Shown: positions 1 to 5,753 of the stretch, in pieces
Layout: each line of letters opens with the position of its first letter
Numbering within the stretch: position 1 is the first letter of the stretch
From: JAUXLW01 sp964195005
Lineage (GTDB): Bacteria > Actinomycetota > Acidimicrobiia > Spongiisociales > SHLN01
Assembly: GCA_964195005.1 (NCBI GenBank)
Contig: CAXMOO010000185.1
Location: 1 to 9,910 of the forward strand
DNA length: 9,910 nt
Direction: 5' to 3'
Notes under the pieces: model-generated
Told to the model about the DNA's origin: nothing
The model's database searches: none
What the model saw: the letters and a program-made list of their open reading frames with translations, nothing else
Made by a program: the position numbers and the translations under genes

Positions 1-141
1 GACCGATATGGCCACCTATTCCCCTCAGATCAAGAGGACTTAGCAGCTCGCCTTGATGCTCGATATGAAGCCGCTCAGGTGTCTCATGTGGACAAATTGT
101 GGACAGAAGGCAGTCTGGCTGTTTCACCACTCAGTGGCTAA
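1..141 (+). CDS. Tyrosine recombinase (phage-type integrase), C-terminal fragment
   Basis: The reading frame is open from the first base to TAA at 139-141 and gives 46 residues, beginning DRYGHLFPSDQEDLAARLDA. This matches the C-terminus of phage/ICE-type tyrosine recombinases, where the Tyr of the (D/T)xYGHL motif is the nucleophile that attacks DNA; here it is residue 3 of the fragment. The rest of the catalytic domain (the Arg and His motifs) and the DNA-binding domains lie upstream, outside the window. The gene stops 39 bp before the 3' end of the minus-strand tRNA-Phe, the usual arrangement of an integrase next to its attachment site. The last ~15 residues (after the EAA helix) are a divergent tail. 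I cannot tell whether the full gene is intact. Confidence 0.85.
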   Translation, partial: DRYGHLFPSDQEDLAARLDARYEAAQVSHVDKLWTEGSLAVSPLSG

Positions 142-148
142 TACCTAA

Positions 149-174
149 GAAACGCCCTAATTCACAGGCGTTTC
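149..174. terminator. Hairpin between integrase and tRNA-Phe, possible bidirectional terminator
   Basis: GAAACGCC (149-156) and GGCGTTTC (167-174) form a perfect 8-bp inverted repeat with a 10-nt loop. It sits between the 3' ends of two convergent genes, the integrase (ends 141) and tRNA-Phe (ends 180). On the minus strand the stem ends in GTTTC followed by TTAGG, so the U tract is weak. The position suits a terminator for the tRNA operon; the function is inferred. Confidence 0.5.
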
Positions 175-179
175 GAGGG

Positions 180-252
180 TGGTCAGGGGCAGAATCGAAC
201 TGCCGACCCTCGGTTTTTCAGACCGATGCTCTACCAACTGAGCTACCTGACC
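180..252 (-). tRNA. tRNA-Phe (GAA)
   Basis: A complete 73-nt cloverleaf reads on the minus strand. The acceptor GGTCAGG/CCTGACC is fully paired and the discriminator is A. The anticodon stem TCGGT/ACCGA encloses the loop CTGAAAA, giving anticodon GAA. The T stem GGCAG/CTGCC encloses TTCGATT. CCA is not encoded. It is the last gene of a Glu-Asp-Phe cluster, and its 3' end faces the integrase fragment, so it is the probable integration target. Confidence 0.96.
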
Positions 253-254
253 GT

Positions 255-404
255 TGGCGGGGACGATGGGATTTGACCTGTTAGCCGGCTCAACCCGTCG
301 ACCCAAATCCTATTGACCCTGCTGGCGGGGACGACGGGATTTGACCTGCTAGCCGGCTCTTCACCTCCGGCTCATCGCGTGGGTTCAAATCCTATTGACC
401 CTGC
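255..404 (-). repeat. Two tandem degenerate copies of the tRNA-Asp 3' half
   Basis: Units begin at 255 and 323 (68 and 82 bp) and lead into the real tRNA-Asp at 405. Read on the minus strand, each ends in a CAAATCCCRTCGTCCCCGCCA-like string, the T-arm 3' side, acceptor strand and CCA of tRNA-Asp. Each is preceded by a GCAGGGTCAATAGGATTTG spacer. Neither unit has a matching 5' acceptor strand, D arm or anticodon arm, so they are not functional tRNAs. Bases 381-392 (GGGTTCAAATCC) are exactly complementary to 419-430 in the T arm of tRNA-Asp. Serial slippage or repeated att-type recombination at the tRNA 3' end would each explain the array. Confidence 0.8.
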
Positions 405-482
405 TGGCGGGGACGACGGGATTTGAACCCGCGACCTCCGGCTTGACAGGCCGGCGTGAACTCCAGACTTCACCACGCCCCC
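405..482 (-). tRNA. tRNA-Asp (GTC), CCA encoded
   Basis: The minus-strand cloverleaf has acceptor GGGGGCG paired with CGTCCCC (one G-T pair), discriminator G, and an encoded CCA at 405-407. The anticodon stem CCGGC/GCCGG encloses the loop CTGTCAA, giving anticodon GTC. The T loop is TTCAAAT. It starts 4 nt downstream of tRNA-Glu, so both are surely on one transcript. Encoded CCA is notable because its two neighbours lack it. Confidence 0.95.
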
Positions 483-486
483 AACG

Positions 487-559
487 CGCCCCCAGGGGAA
501 TTCGAATCCCCGTTTCCGCCTTGAAAGGGCGGCGTCCTAGGCCGCTGGACGATGGGGGC
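487..559 (-). tRNA. tRNA-Glu (TTC)
   Basis: A 73-nt minus-strand cloverleaf: acceptor GCCCCCA/TGGGGGC, discriminator G, anticodon stem CCGCC/GGCGG around CTTTCAA (anticodon TTC), and T loop TTCGAAT. CCA is not encoded. It is the first gene of the Glu-Asp-Phe cluster. Confidence 0.96.
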
Positions 560-571
560 AGGCGATCCGGA

Positions 572-600
572 AGGATAGTTGCTCACCACTCCAGGTCCTA
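572..600 (-). promoter_or_regulatory. Candidate promoter of the tRNA cluster
   Basis: On the minus strand a TATCCT -10 box (577-572) lies 17 nt downstream of a weak AGGACC -35 box (600-595). The predicted start is about 6 nt upstream of tRNA-Glu. The -10 is fair and the -35 poor, so this is a tentative call. The -35 position coincides with the edge of a dispersed repeat. Confidence 0.35.
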
Positions 601-635
601 GGGGGCTGCGTCGTAAGTTAGTACCGATCTCGCCG
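596..635 (+). repeat. Solo end of a dispersed palindromic repeat (family with 5591 and 9611)
   Basis: The string TCCTAGGGGGCTGCGTCGTA and the following AGTTAGTACCGATCTCGCCG align with the ends of the elements at 5591-5646 and 9611-9772 (shared core GTCGYAAGT, then TCTCGCCG). No inverted partner is visible nearby, so this appears to be a solitary or decayed copy. Confidence 0.6.
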
Positions 636-640
636 AGGGT

Positions 641-780
641 CGGTCCCCTCCCACGGAGCGGAGTCTTGACAGCGGAGTCTTCGCAGCGCAATGGGAGGGG
701 TTGGGGGTGGGTAGTGAACGTTCCCCTCCTGCGGAACGGAGTCCTCGCAGCGGAGTGGGAGGGGTTAGGGGTGGGTGGTG
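641..780 (+). repeat. Tandem G-rich repeat units with hairpin and G-quadruplex potential
   Basis: Two diverged units (about 641-720 and 721-780) share the order CCCCTCC, GCGGA, GGAGTCYTCGCAGCG, GGGAGGGGTT, GGGGTGGGTRGTG. In the first, CCCCTCCCA (645-653) is a perfect 9-bp inverted match to TGGGAGGGG (692-700). Each unit carries four runs of three or more G with short loops (693-711 and 757-775), a standard quadruplex pattern. The GGAGTCYTCGCA core recurs at 674, 738 and 1025. Nothing coding is credible here. Confidence 0.65.
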
Positions 781-1143
781 CCCACCAACAGCAGGAATGC
801 CAGAAGCTTGACTCCTCGAAGCATTGTTGCTCCCAGGTGGGCCTGCACAACGCGGTGCCCAACAATTAAGTGTTGAGTTCGGTGCGTGCTCGACCGGCTC
901 GCGACTCAACCCTCGGGCCTCACCGACGCTCTGCTCAGGGTCCGTTGTTGGAAACCACCCCCTCCCAGCCTCCCCCACTCCGTTTCACTCCGTGGGAGAG
1001 GAGCCAATCCCCCTCCCGCGCAGTGGAGTCCTCGCACCGGAGCAGGAGAGGAGCAAATCCGCTCCGGCCCTCTGGGCCGGTGACGCAAGGGGGGAGCGGT
1101 TCTCATCAACAAGCCTCCGCCACTCAGTGGGAGAGGAGCTCAG
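781..1143. repeat. Non-coding intergenic stretch with decayed short repeats
   Basis: No frame here looks like protein. The sequence contains a diverged motif GGGAGAGGAGCMAATCC at 994-1010 and 1044-1060, and a partial copy at 1129-1141 that reaches the stop codon of the minus-strand gene. GGAGTCCTCGCA at 1025-1036 repeats the core of the units at 641-780. CCAACAA near 858 and TTGTTGG near 944 form a wide inverted repeat. I recognise no RNA gene in it. Confidence 0.5.
1064..1080 (-). terminator. Strong GC hairpin downstream of the 1140-1895 gene
   Basis: CCGGCCC, a TCT loop and GGGCCGG make a perfect 7-bp stem with a 3-nt loop, about 60 nt beyond the stop codon of the minus-strand gene. There is no U tract, so it would be a hairpin-only terminator or an mRNA 3' end stabiliser. 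Confidence 0.35.
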
Positions 1144-1895
1144 TTCAGGTAGGTGAGAGCCTGGGCGTCGGCCCAGCGTGAGGCAGCCCGCGTGTAGTGC
1201 TCACTTGCTTCGTCCAGGTCCCCGGCTTCGAGGGCAGTGAGGCTTGCCTGGATGTCGGCTGCGGTTTCATCGAGAGCGAGAGCTCCGTCGCTGAACAAGT
1301 CGGCCACGCCGCCGTAATCCAGTTCGACCATGGCGTCGCTGTCGAAGCTGCCGATCCAGTTGGCGAGCTCTTGCACCTGGTCGATGACTGCCTCCTGGAA
1401 GCCGGCAGCTTGCAGGATGTCCAGGCACCGCGACAAGCGCTCGCCGGCATTGCCGAGCTTGGTTCGATAGAGGACGTCGCTGGCTCCATCCCTTTCCAGC
1501 ACCAACCGCTCGCCGGGATCAAAGGCCGCGAACCACCTCAGCGGAACGTGCCATGGAGAAGTGAGAATGTGGGATTTGACCCCGGGGTCTTCGGCTCGCA
1601 GCCTTTCGAGCTCGTCGGCCGCCCGCTCGGCCACCTCTTCAGGAATGAGGAGCTCGGCTGTCAAGCCTGGATACGCATGGCGAAATGCCAGCAGTCCTTC
1701 GAGCAGTCGCAAACGCGGATAGCGGGGGCACACATACTCCCGGTCGTTCCAGGTGGCCATAAAGCTTCCGTCTTCGAGCGACTCTGAAACGAGCCCGTAT
1801 TCACTCACCTCGCGCAAACCCTCGGTCGCGGTGCCTAATTGGTCGTCGGGTGCTTCGCCCGGAACGTAAACCCGTAGGTAGGCCGCCTTGATCAT
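1140..1895 (-). CDS. Conserved uncharacterised actinobacterial protein
   Basis: This is a 251-residue soluble protein with no signal peptide or membrane segment. Marked sequences are AAYLRVYVPGE at the N-terminus (residues 4-14), TSPWHVPLRWFAAFDP (112-127), VELDYGGV (190-197) and an acidic C-terminal helix pair (about 205-248). I recall this pattern (WHVPLRWF, VELDYGG) from actinobacterial proteins of unknown function; I know of no assigned activity. I chose the ATG at 1895 because family members begin a few residues before AYLRVY, and because a TACGAT -10-like box ends 6 nt upstream, allowing a leaderless start. An ATG at 1910 is the alternative. The frame stays open to 2021, but that would run into the divergent dehydrogenase. 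Confidence 0.75.
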   Translation of the reverse strand: MIKAAYLRVYVPGEAPDDQLGTATEGLREVSEYGLVSESLEDGSFMATWNDREYVCPRYPRLRLLEGLLAFRHAYPGLTAELLIPEEVAERAADELERLRAEDPGVKSHILTSPWHVPLRWFAAFDPGERLVLERDGASDVLYRTKLGNAGERLSRCLDILQAAGFQEAVIDQVQELANWIGSFDSDAMVELDYGGVADLFSDGALALDETAADIQASLTALEAGDLDEASEHYTRAASRWADAQALTYLN

Positions 1896-1901
1896 CACAG
1901 C

Positions 1902-1907
1902 ATCGTA
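1902..1907 (-). promoter_or_regulatory. Candidate -10 box for a leaderless transcript of the 1140-1895 gene
   Basis: TACGAT on the minus strand fits the TANNNT -10 consensus and ends 6 nt before the ATG at 1895, so transcription would begin at or next to the start codon. No convincing -35 is visible. No Shine-Dalgarno sequence precedes this ATG. Confidence 0.3.
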
Positions 1908-1953
1908 CATCGGCAACCGGCGCAGGCCTCTAAACCGCGGCGGCTGCCGGAAA

Positions 1954-1981
1954 CCGACATTGCAAGTAGAATCTGTATAAG
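1954..1981 (+). promoter_or_regulatory. Promoter of the amino-acid dehydrogenase/E1 operon, probably leaderless
   Basis: TATAAG (1976-1981, one mismatch to TATAAT) is preceded by a 16-nt spacer and CCGACA (1954-1959, four of six to TTGACA). The ATG at 1986 starts 4 nt after the -10 box, so the transcript would start at or within a few nt of the AUG. No ribosome binding site precedes the ATG. The protein N-terminus matches the family start, which fixes the start codon independently. Confidence 0.55.
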
Positions 1982-1985
1982 TCAC

Positions 1986-3053
1986 ATGGGCGTATTCGAA
2001 GCCATAGGAAACGACAGTCACGAGAGGGTGGTTGTCGGTAACGACCCCTCAACCGGCCTCAAAGCAATTATCGTCATCTACTCGACCGCACTTGGTCCCG
2101 CCTTAGGCGGGACCAGACTTTTTCCATACCAAAGTGACGAGGCGGCGCTGGTCGACGCCCTGCGGCTGGCCCGGGCGATGGCGCTCAAAGCGTCGGCCGC
2201 CGGCCTTTCGCTGGGTGGGGGGAAAGCGGTAATCATTGGAGATCGGACTCTGGTTACCGATGGCTTCTGGCGGTCTTACGGCCGCCTCATTGATTCTCTG
2301 GGGGGCGCGTACATCACTGCCGAGGATGTCGGGACCACCACCGACGACATGCGAGTCATCGCCCAAGAAACCGAGTGGGTAACCGGCCGCGCCGCGAAGG
2401 ATGACGGTGGTGGCGACCCCTCCCCGGTGACCGCCCGGGGAGTCATGCGGGCGATGATGGCCACGTCTCGCTACTTGTGGGATCGCGACTCATTGCACGG
2501 GTGTCGCGTGGCAGTCCAAGGCGTGGGGAAAGTCGGCTCGAGCCTGGTGCGCCACCTGGTCGATGAGGGAGCCGACGTGGTCATCGCCGACGTTCGACAG
2601 GAGTCCGCCGACGCCCTGGTGGAGGAGCTTGGCGTGAAGAGCGTGCCCACCGACGAAATCCTCGCTCAGGACTGCGACATACTCTCCCCCTGCTCGCTCG
2701 GCGGGGCACTAAATCCTGAAACCATTCCCGGCCTCCGCTGTCACGCAATAGTCGGATCTGCCAACAACCAGCTCGCCACCGACACCGACGCCGCCGCCCT
2801 GGCCGCTCGTGACATCCTCTATGTTCCCGACTTCATCGCTAACGCCGCCGGCCTCATTCACGTCGCCTCCGAGCTCGACGGCTGCGATGCCGGGGAGCGA
2901 GTCGAAAGCTTGTATGAATCCGTGCTCACCGTCCTCGAACAGGCTTCAGAGGAGGGCGTCAACCCCCATGAAGCCGCGGTGCGCTTCGCCGAGGATCGCA
3001 TCCGCCGGGAAGGAAGCGGAACCACCTTTCATCACGGAGGCGGCGACCAATGA
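1986..3053 (+). CDS. Leucine/valine (branched-chain) amino-acid dehydrogenase, NAD-dependent
   Basis: This is a 355-residue member of the Glu/Leu/Phe/Val dehydrogenase family, near the usual ~360 for leucine dehydrogenase. It would oxidatively deaminate leucine, valine or isoleucine to the 2-oxoacid and ammonia with NAD+ in the cytosol. The N-terminal domain has LGPALGGTR (36-44), Lys68 in ALKAS and Lys80 in GLSLGGGKAVI, the substrate-binding and catalytic lysines at the same numbers as in the Bacillus sphaericus enzyme. TAEDVGTT (111-118) is conserved. The Rossmann domain has VQGVGKVGS (177-185), with Asp202 ending the second strand, which favours NAD over NADP. The C-terminal domain has GSANNQL (257-263). 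Family resemblance points to leucine or valine; phenylalanine cannot be excluded from sequence. The stop overlaps the E1 start by 4 bp (ATGA), so the product is coupled to E1, which would consume its 2-oxoacid. Confidence 0.9.
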   Translation: MGVFEAIGNDSHERVVVGNDPSTGLKAIIVIYSTALGPALGGTRLFPYQSDEAALVDALRLARAMALKASAAGLSLGGGKAVIIGDRTLVTDGFWRSYGRLIDSLGGAYITAEDVGTTTDDMRVIAQETEWVTGRAAKDDGGGDPSPVTARGVMRAMMATSRYLWDRDSLHGCRVAVQGVGKVGSSLVRHLVDEGADVVIADVRQESADALVEELGVKSVPTDEILAQDCDILSPCSLGGALNPETIPGLRCHAIVGSANNQLATDTDAAALAARDILYVPDFIANAAGLIHVASELDGCDAGERVESLYESVLTVLEQASEEGVNPHEAAVRFAEDRIRREGSGTTFHHGGGDQ

Positions 3054-5074
3054 CTATCGACATGGGGCTCAATCACCAGGACTTCGGGCTGACCGACGAG
3101 AAACTGCTCGGCATCTACGAAATGATGCTGCTGGCTCGCAAGCTTGACGACCGCATGTGGAAGCTCAACCGCCAGGGTCAAGTGCCTTTCGTGGTTTCGT
3201 CATCCGGCCATGAGGCCGCCCAGGTGGGTGTCGCCTTCGCGGTGGACCCGGAAGTGGACTGGATCCTCCCCTACTACCGGGACGTTGGCATGGCGCTGGC
3301 GCTAGGCGTAACGCCGGAGGACATCTTGTTGGGTGTCTTCAGCCGGGCTGCCGATCCCACCAGCGGGGGCCGTCAGATGCCGAACCACTGGTCCTTTCCG
3401 CGGCGCCACGTCTTTACCGCCTCGTCGGCTATCGCCACCCAGTACCCGCATGCCGCAGGAATTGCCTACGCCCTGCGACACCAGAACAACCCGGGCGTAG
3501 TGGTGGTTTCAGGCGGCGAGGGATCGACCTCGGAAGGAGACTGGCACGAGGCGATGAACTTCGTCTCGATCCACCGTCTCCCGGTCGTCTTCGTCATCGA
3601 GAACAATCATTACGCCATCTCGGTTAAGGAGGACGAAGAAGTAGCGGGGAGCATCGTCGAACGGGCTCACGGCTATGGCATGGAGGCCAGCTCGATTGAT
3701 GGCAACGATGCGCTGTTGGTTTACTCGACAACCACGCGAGCGGTAGAGAGAGCGCGGGCTGGTGAAGGACCAACGCTCATCGAGGCTCAGACCTACCGCT
3801 ACTACGGGCACACTTCCGACGATCGCGATTCTGACTACCGCACGGCGGAGGAAGTCGAGCGGTGGCGCAAGAAGGACCCGCTGCTCCGGCTCCATCAATA
3901 CCTCATAGAAGCCCGCCTTCTTCCTGATGAGACCGAGCGGCAGATGGAGGACGCTACCGAGGAACTTGTGGCCGGCGCGGTTAAATCCGCCCTCGCCGCT
4001 CCCGAACCAGACGACCCCTACAGCCACGTGTATGCCCGGCCCATCGAGCCGTCAGAACCGGTCCTCGACTCGGAGCTTCCCATCGAGGGCGAAACTGTCA
4101 ACCTCATAACAGCCATCAACAAGACGCTGTTCGAGATCATGGCTGCCAAGGATGAGGTGGTGATCTTCGGGGAAGACGTGGCCGATCCCAAGGGTGGCGT
4201 GTTCAAGGCCACACGGGGCCTAGGCGAAAAGTTTGGGAAGGACCGGAGCTTCAACGCCCCACTCGCCGAAGCACTCATCGTTGGAATTGGGGTGGGGATG
4301 GCCGCTGCCGGGGTCCGACCAATAGCCGAAATCCAGTTCGCCGATTTCATTCACCCGGCCTTTGATCAGATTGTGTCCGAGGTGGCCCGCATTCATTACC
4401 GCTCAGATGGCCGCTGGAGTTGTCCGCTGGTGATCAGAGCGCCCTTCGGGGGTGGCATCCATGGTGGCCTGTACCATTCACAGTCCATTGAGGCGTTTTA
4501 TGCCCATGTCCCCGGCCTCAAAGTGGTGGTCCCGTCAACTCCGGCCGATGCCAAGGGCCTCCTGTGGGAAGCCGTCGAGGACCCGGATCCGGTGATGGTC
4601 CTCGAACCCAAAAAACTGTATCGGCTGGTAAGTGGCCCCTATCCGCAAGGAGAACATCGGGTGCCGCTTGGTAAAGCTGCGCTACGAAGGTTGGGGACCG
4701 ACTTGACCATCATCGCTTACGGAGCCATGGCCCACTTCTCGCAGGAGGCGGCCGAGCAGCTGTCCGCGCAAGGAGTGGACGCTGAAGTCATCGACCTACG
4801 CAGCATTCGACCTCTCGACTGGCCGACTATTGAGGCCTCAGTGCACAAGACCGGCAAGGTACTCATCGTGCATGAAGACAATGAGTTCGGCGGTTTTGGG
4901 GCGGAGATCGCCGCCCAGATCGCAGAGAAAGCGTTCGAATGGCTCGACGGTCCGGTGCAGCGCTACGCCGCCCCCGAGGTGCCGGCCTTCCCATTTTCGG
5001 AGAAGCTGGAGAAGATGGTGATGCCCAACACCGAAGGAATCGTTCAACGTGCTCTCGAGCTGAGCCGTTATTAG
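3050..5074 (+). CDS. Branched-chain 2-oxoacid dehydrogenase E1, fused alpha-beta subunits
   Basis: This 674-residue protein joins both E1 chains that many bacteria encode separately. The alpha part (about 15-315) is a thiamine-diphosphate enzyme with PYYRDVG (74-80), GGEG (155-158) opening the diphosphate/Mg motif and closing at ENNHYAIS (184-191), and YYGHTSDDRDSDYR (251-264), the active-site loop of the branched-chain E1 family. A linker of ~30 residues leads to the beta part (346-674), with FGEDVA (373-378), FNAPLAE (401-407), APFGGGIHGGLYHSQS (464-479) and PSTPADAKGLL (495-505). It would decarboxylate 2-oxoacids and reductively acylate the lipoyl group of E2. The YHSQSxEAFxAH segment favours branched-chain substrates over pyruvate. 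GGAGG (3036-3040) lies 9 nt before the ATG, inside the upstream gene. No E2 or E3 follows, so these must be encoded elsewhere. Confidence 0.92.
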   Translation: MTIDMGLNHQDFGLTDEKLLGIYEMMLLARKLDDRMWKLNRQGQVPFVVSSSGHEAAQVGVAFAVDPEVDWILPYYRDVGMALALGVTPEDILLGVFSRAADPTSGGRQMPNHWSFPRRHVFTASSAIATQYPHAAGIAYALRHQNNPGVVVVSGGEGSTSEGDWHEAMNFVSIHRLPVVFVIENNHYAISVKEDEEVAGSIVERAHGYGMEASSIDGNDALLVYSTTTRAVERARAGEGPTLIEAQTYRYYGHTSDDRDSDYRTAEEVERWRKKDPLLRLHQYLIEARLLPDETERQMEDATEELVAGAVKSALAAPEPDDPYSHVYARPIEPSEPVLDSELPIEGETVNLITAINKTLFEIMAAKDEVVIFGEDVADPKGGVFKATRGLGEKFGKDRSFNAPLAEALIVGIGVGMAAAGVRPIAEIQFADFIHPAFDQIVSEVARIHYRSDGRWSCPLVIRAPFGGGIHGGLYHSQSIEAFYAHVPGLKVVVPSTPADAKGLLWEAVEDPDPVMVLEPKKLYRLVSGPYPQGEHRVPLGKAALRRLGTDLTIIAYGAMAHFSQEAAEQLSAQGVDAEVIDLRSIRPLDWPTIEASVHKTGKVLIVHEDNEFGGFGAEIAAQIAEKAFEWLDGPVQRYAAPEVPAFPFSEKLEKMVMPNTEGIVQRALELSRY

Positions 5075-5097
5075 GCGTAGCTAGCTTCAGATGGTTC

Positions 5098-5592
5098 ATG
5101 AACCGACGATTTGCCATACTCCTGGTCCTGGGCGTTGTTGCCGCGGCATGCGGCGGCAACACCAACTCTGATGGCCCCAGCGGTGTCGACCGCGTTCCTA
5201 CCACCACCACGGCGCCGGCACCTCCAGTCGAACTCGGGAATCCCAGCGTCGGCTCACCCTCGATCGTCGAGCCTTGTGAGCCCCCGGAGGATCTGGAGGC
5301 CTTCTGCGGGCCCTTCACCCACGTGCAGGGCTCACTACGTGTGGTGTGGGACCGCTGGTTCTGGGGACAAGGCATGTTCTCCCGGGGCACCGTCGAGGTG
5401 TTCGACGGCGACGAACTTGTCGTCTCCGGCCCATTTTTCGGCGGGGATACGGTGATGTTGCAGCAAGCCAACGGGGATTTCACATTTGTCGATGCGGCCG
5501 GGGACGTGATCACAGTGGTCACGCAACAGGAGCTGGCGCCCGTAATCCTGGCTGCACTCGAGGGAGCCGGAATCGGCGGAGCCCAGTCCTAG
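5098..5592 (+). CDS. Small lipoprotein with a module shared with the downstream propeller protein
   Basis: This is a 164-residue protein. MNRRFAILLVLGVVAAAC is a lipoprotein signal peptide, with Cys18 as the lipidation site. A Pro/Thr-rich tether (about 33-45) and a segment with Cys60 and Cys70 follow. Residues 78-155 (GSLRVVWD, TVEVFDGDELVVSG, FTFVDAAGDVITVVT, ELAPVILAAL) resemble by eye three inserted modules of the next gene; I recognise no named domain. The protein should sit on the outer face of the membrane. I chose ATG 5098 because the signal peptide begins there; ATG 5091 is out of frame, and the longer open frame back to 4939 overlaps E1 in a shadow frame. No good ribosome site is visible. 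The last codons CAG TCC TAG coincide with the edge of a dispersed repeat. Confidence 0.75.
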   Translation: MNRRFAILLVLGVVAAACGGNTNSDGPSGVDRVPTTTTAPAPPVELGNPSVGSPSIVEPCEPPEDLEAFCGPFTHVQGSLRVVWDRWFWGQGMFSRGTVEVFDGDELVVSGPFFGGDTVMLQQANGDFTFVDAAGDVITVVTQQELAPVILAALEGAGIGGAQS

Positions 5593-5646
5593 TGTCCTGA
5601 GTCGTAGGTCCGTGCTGACTGTGCATGATTTGCGACTCGGGACACT
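5591..5646 (+). repeat. Compact palindromic repeat, long hairpin after the lipoprotein gene
   Basis: Arms 5591-5610 and 5627-5646 are inverted copies around a 16-nt loop. In the plus-strand RNA all 20 positions pair, four of them as G-U; on the minus strand the same positions would be A-C mismatches. The left arm, AGTGTCCTGAGTCGTAGGTC, belongs to the same family as the ends at 596 and 9611-9772. The repeat begins within the TAG stop codon of the lipoprotein. There is no U tract; it could still mark or protect an mRNA 3' end. Confidence 0.75.
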
Positions 5647-5681
5647 TGTCGGCCAGAAACAGAATCCGGTCGGCCCTATCG

Positions 5682-5708
5682 GGAACCCTTTGCGGACTTG
5701 TAGCGTCT
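5682..5708 (+). promoter_or_regulatory. ECF sigma-factor-type promoter of the propeller gene
   Basis: GGAAC (5682-5686) is followed by a 17-nt spacer and CGTCT (5704-5708), the general pattern of extracytoplasmic-function sigma promoters (AAC at -35, CGTC at -10). Transcription would start near 5715, giving a leader of about 40 nt that contains a strong GGGGAGG ribosome site (5738-5744) 9 nt before the GTG. The sigma factor itself is not encoded here. Confidence 0.6.
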
Positions 5709-5753
5709 ACATTGAGAGCAAGGAGTTGTACGCACACGGGGAGGCCAAAACGC

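Noticed and set aside
323..404. Plus-strand string GGGTTCAAATCCTATTGACC looking like a T arm and acceptor of a plus-strand tRNA
   Set aside because: No matching 5' acceptor strand, D arm or 7-nt anticodon loop lies upstream; it is better explained as part of the degenerate minus-strand tRNA-Asp 3'-half units.
255..430. CRISPR array
   Set aside because: Only two or three units of unequal length (68 and 82 bp), with repeats that are tRNA-derived and diverged; no cas-like gene is present.
858..950. Wide inverted repeat CCAACAA/TTGTTGG as a structured RNA
   Set aside because: Only 7 bp pair across an ~80-nt gap and the interior shows no further convincing stem; a fold and covariance search would be needed to revive it.
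395..1181. Several overlapping open frames of 60-130 codons on both strands
   Set aside because: They cross tRNA genes or GC-rich repeats, are low-complexity in Pro/Arg/Ser, have no family resemblance, and appear in many frames at once as expected of stop-poor GC-rich DNA.
1911..2021. N-terminal extension of the minus-strand gene to 2021
   Set aside because: It would overlap the start of the divergent dehydrogenase and its promoter, and the added residues do not resemble the family N-terminus.
4939..5097. Upstream extension of the lipoprotein frame
   Set aside because: It lies in a shadow frame of the E1 gene and would bury the lipoprotein signal peptide inside the protein.
5625..5753. Upstream extension of the propeller gene
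   Set aside because: It crosses the ECF-type promoter and part of the palindromic repeat, while GTG 5754 has a strong ribosome site and puts the membrane anchor near the N-terminus.
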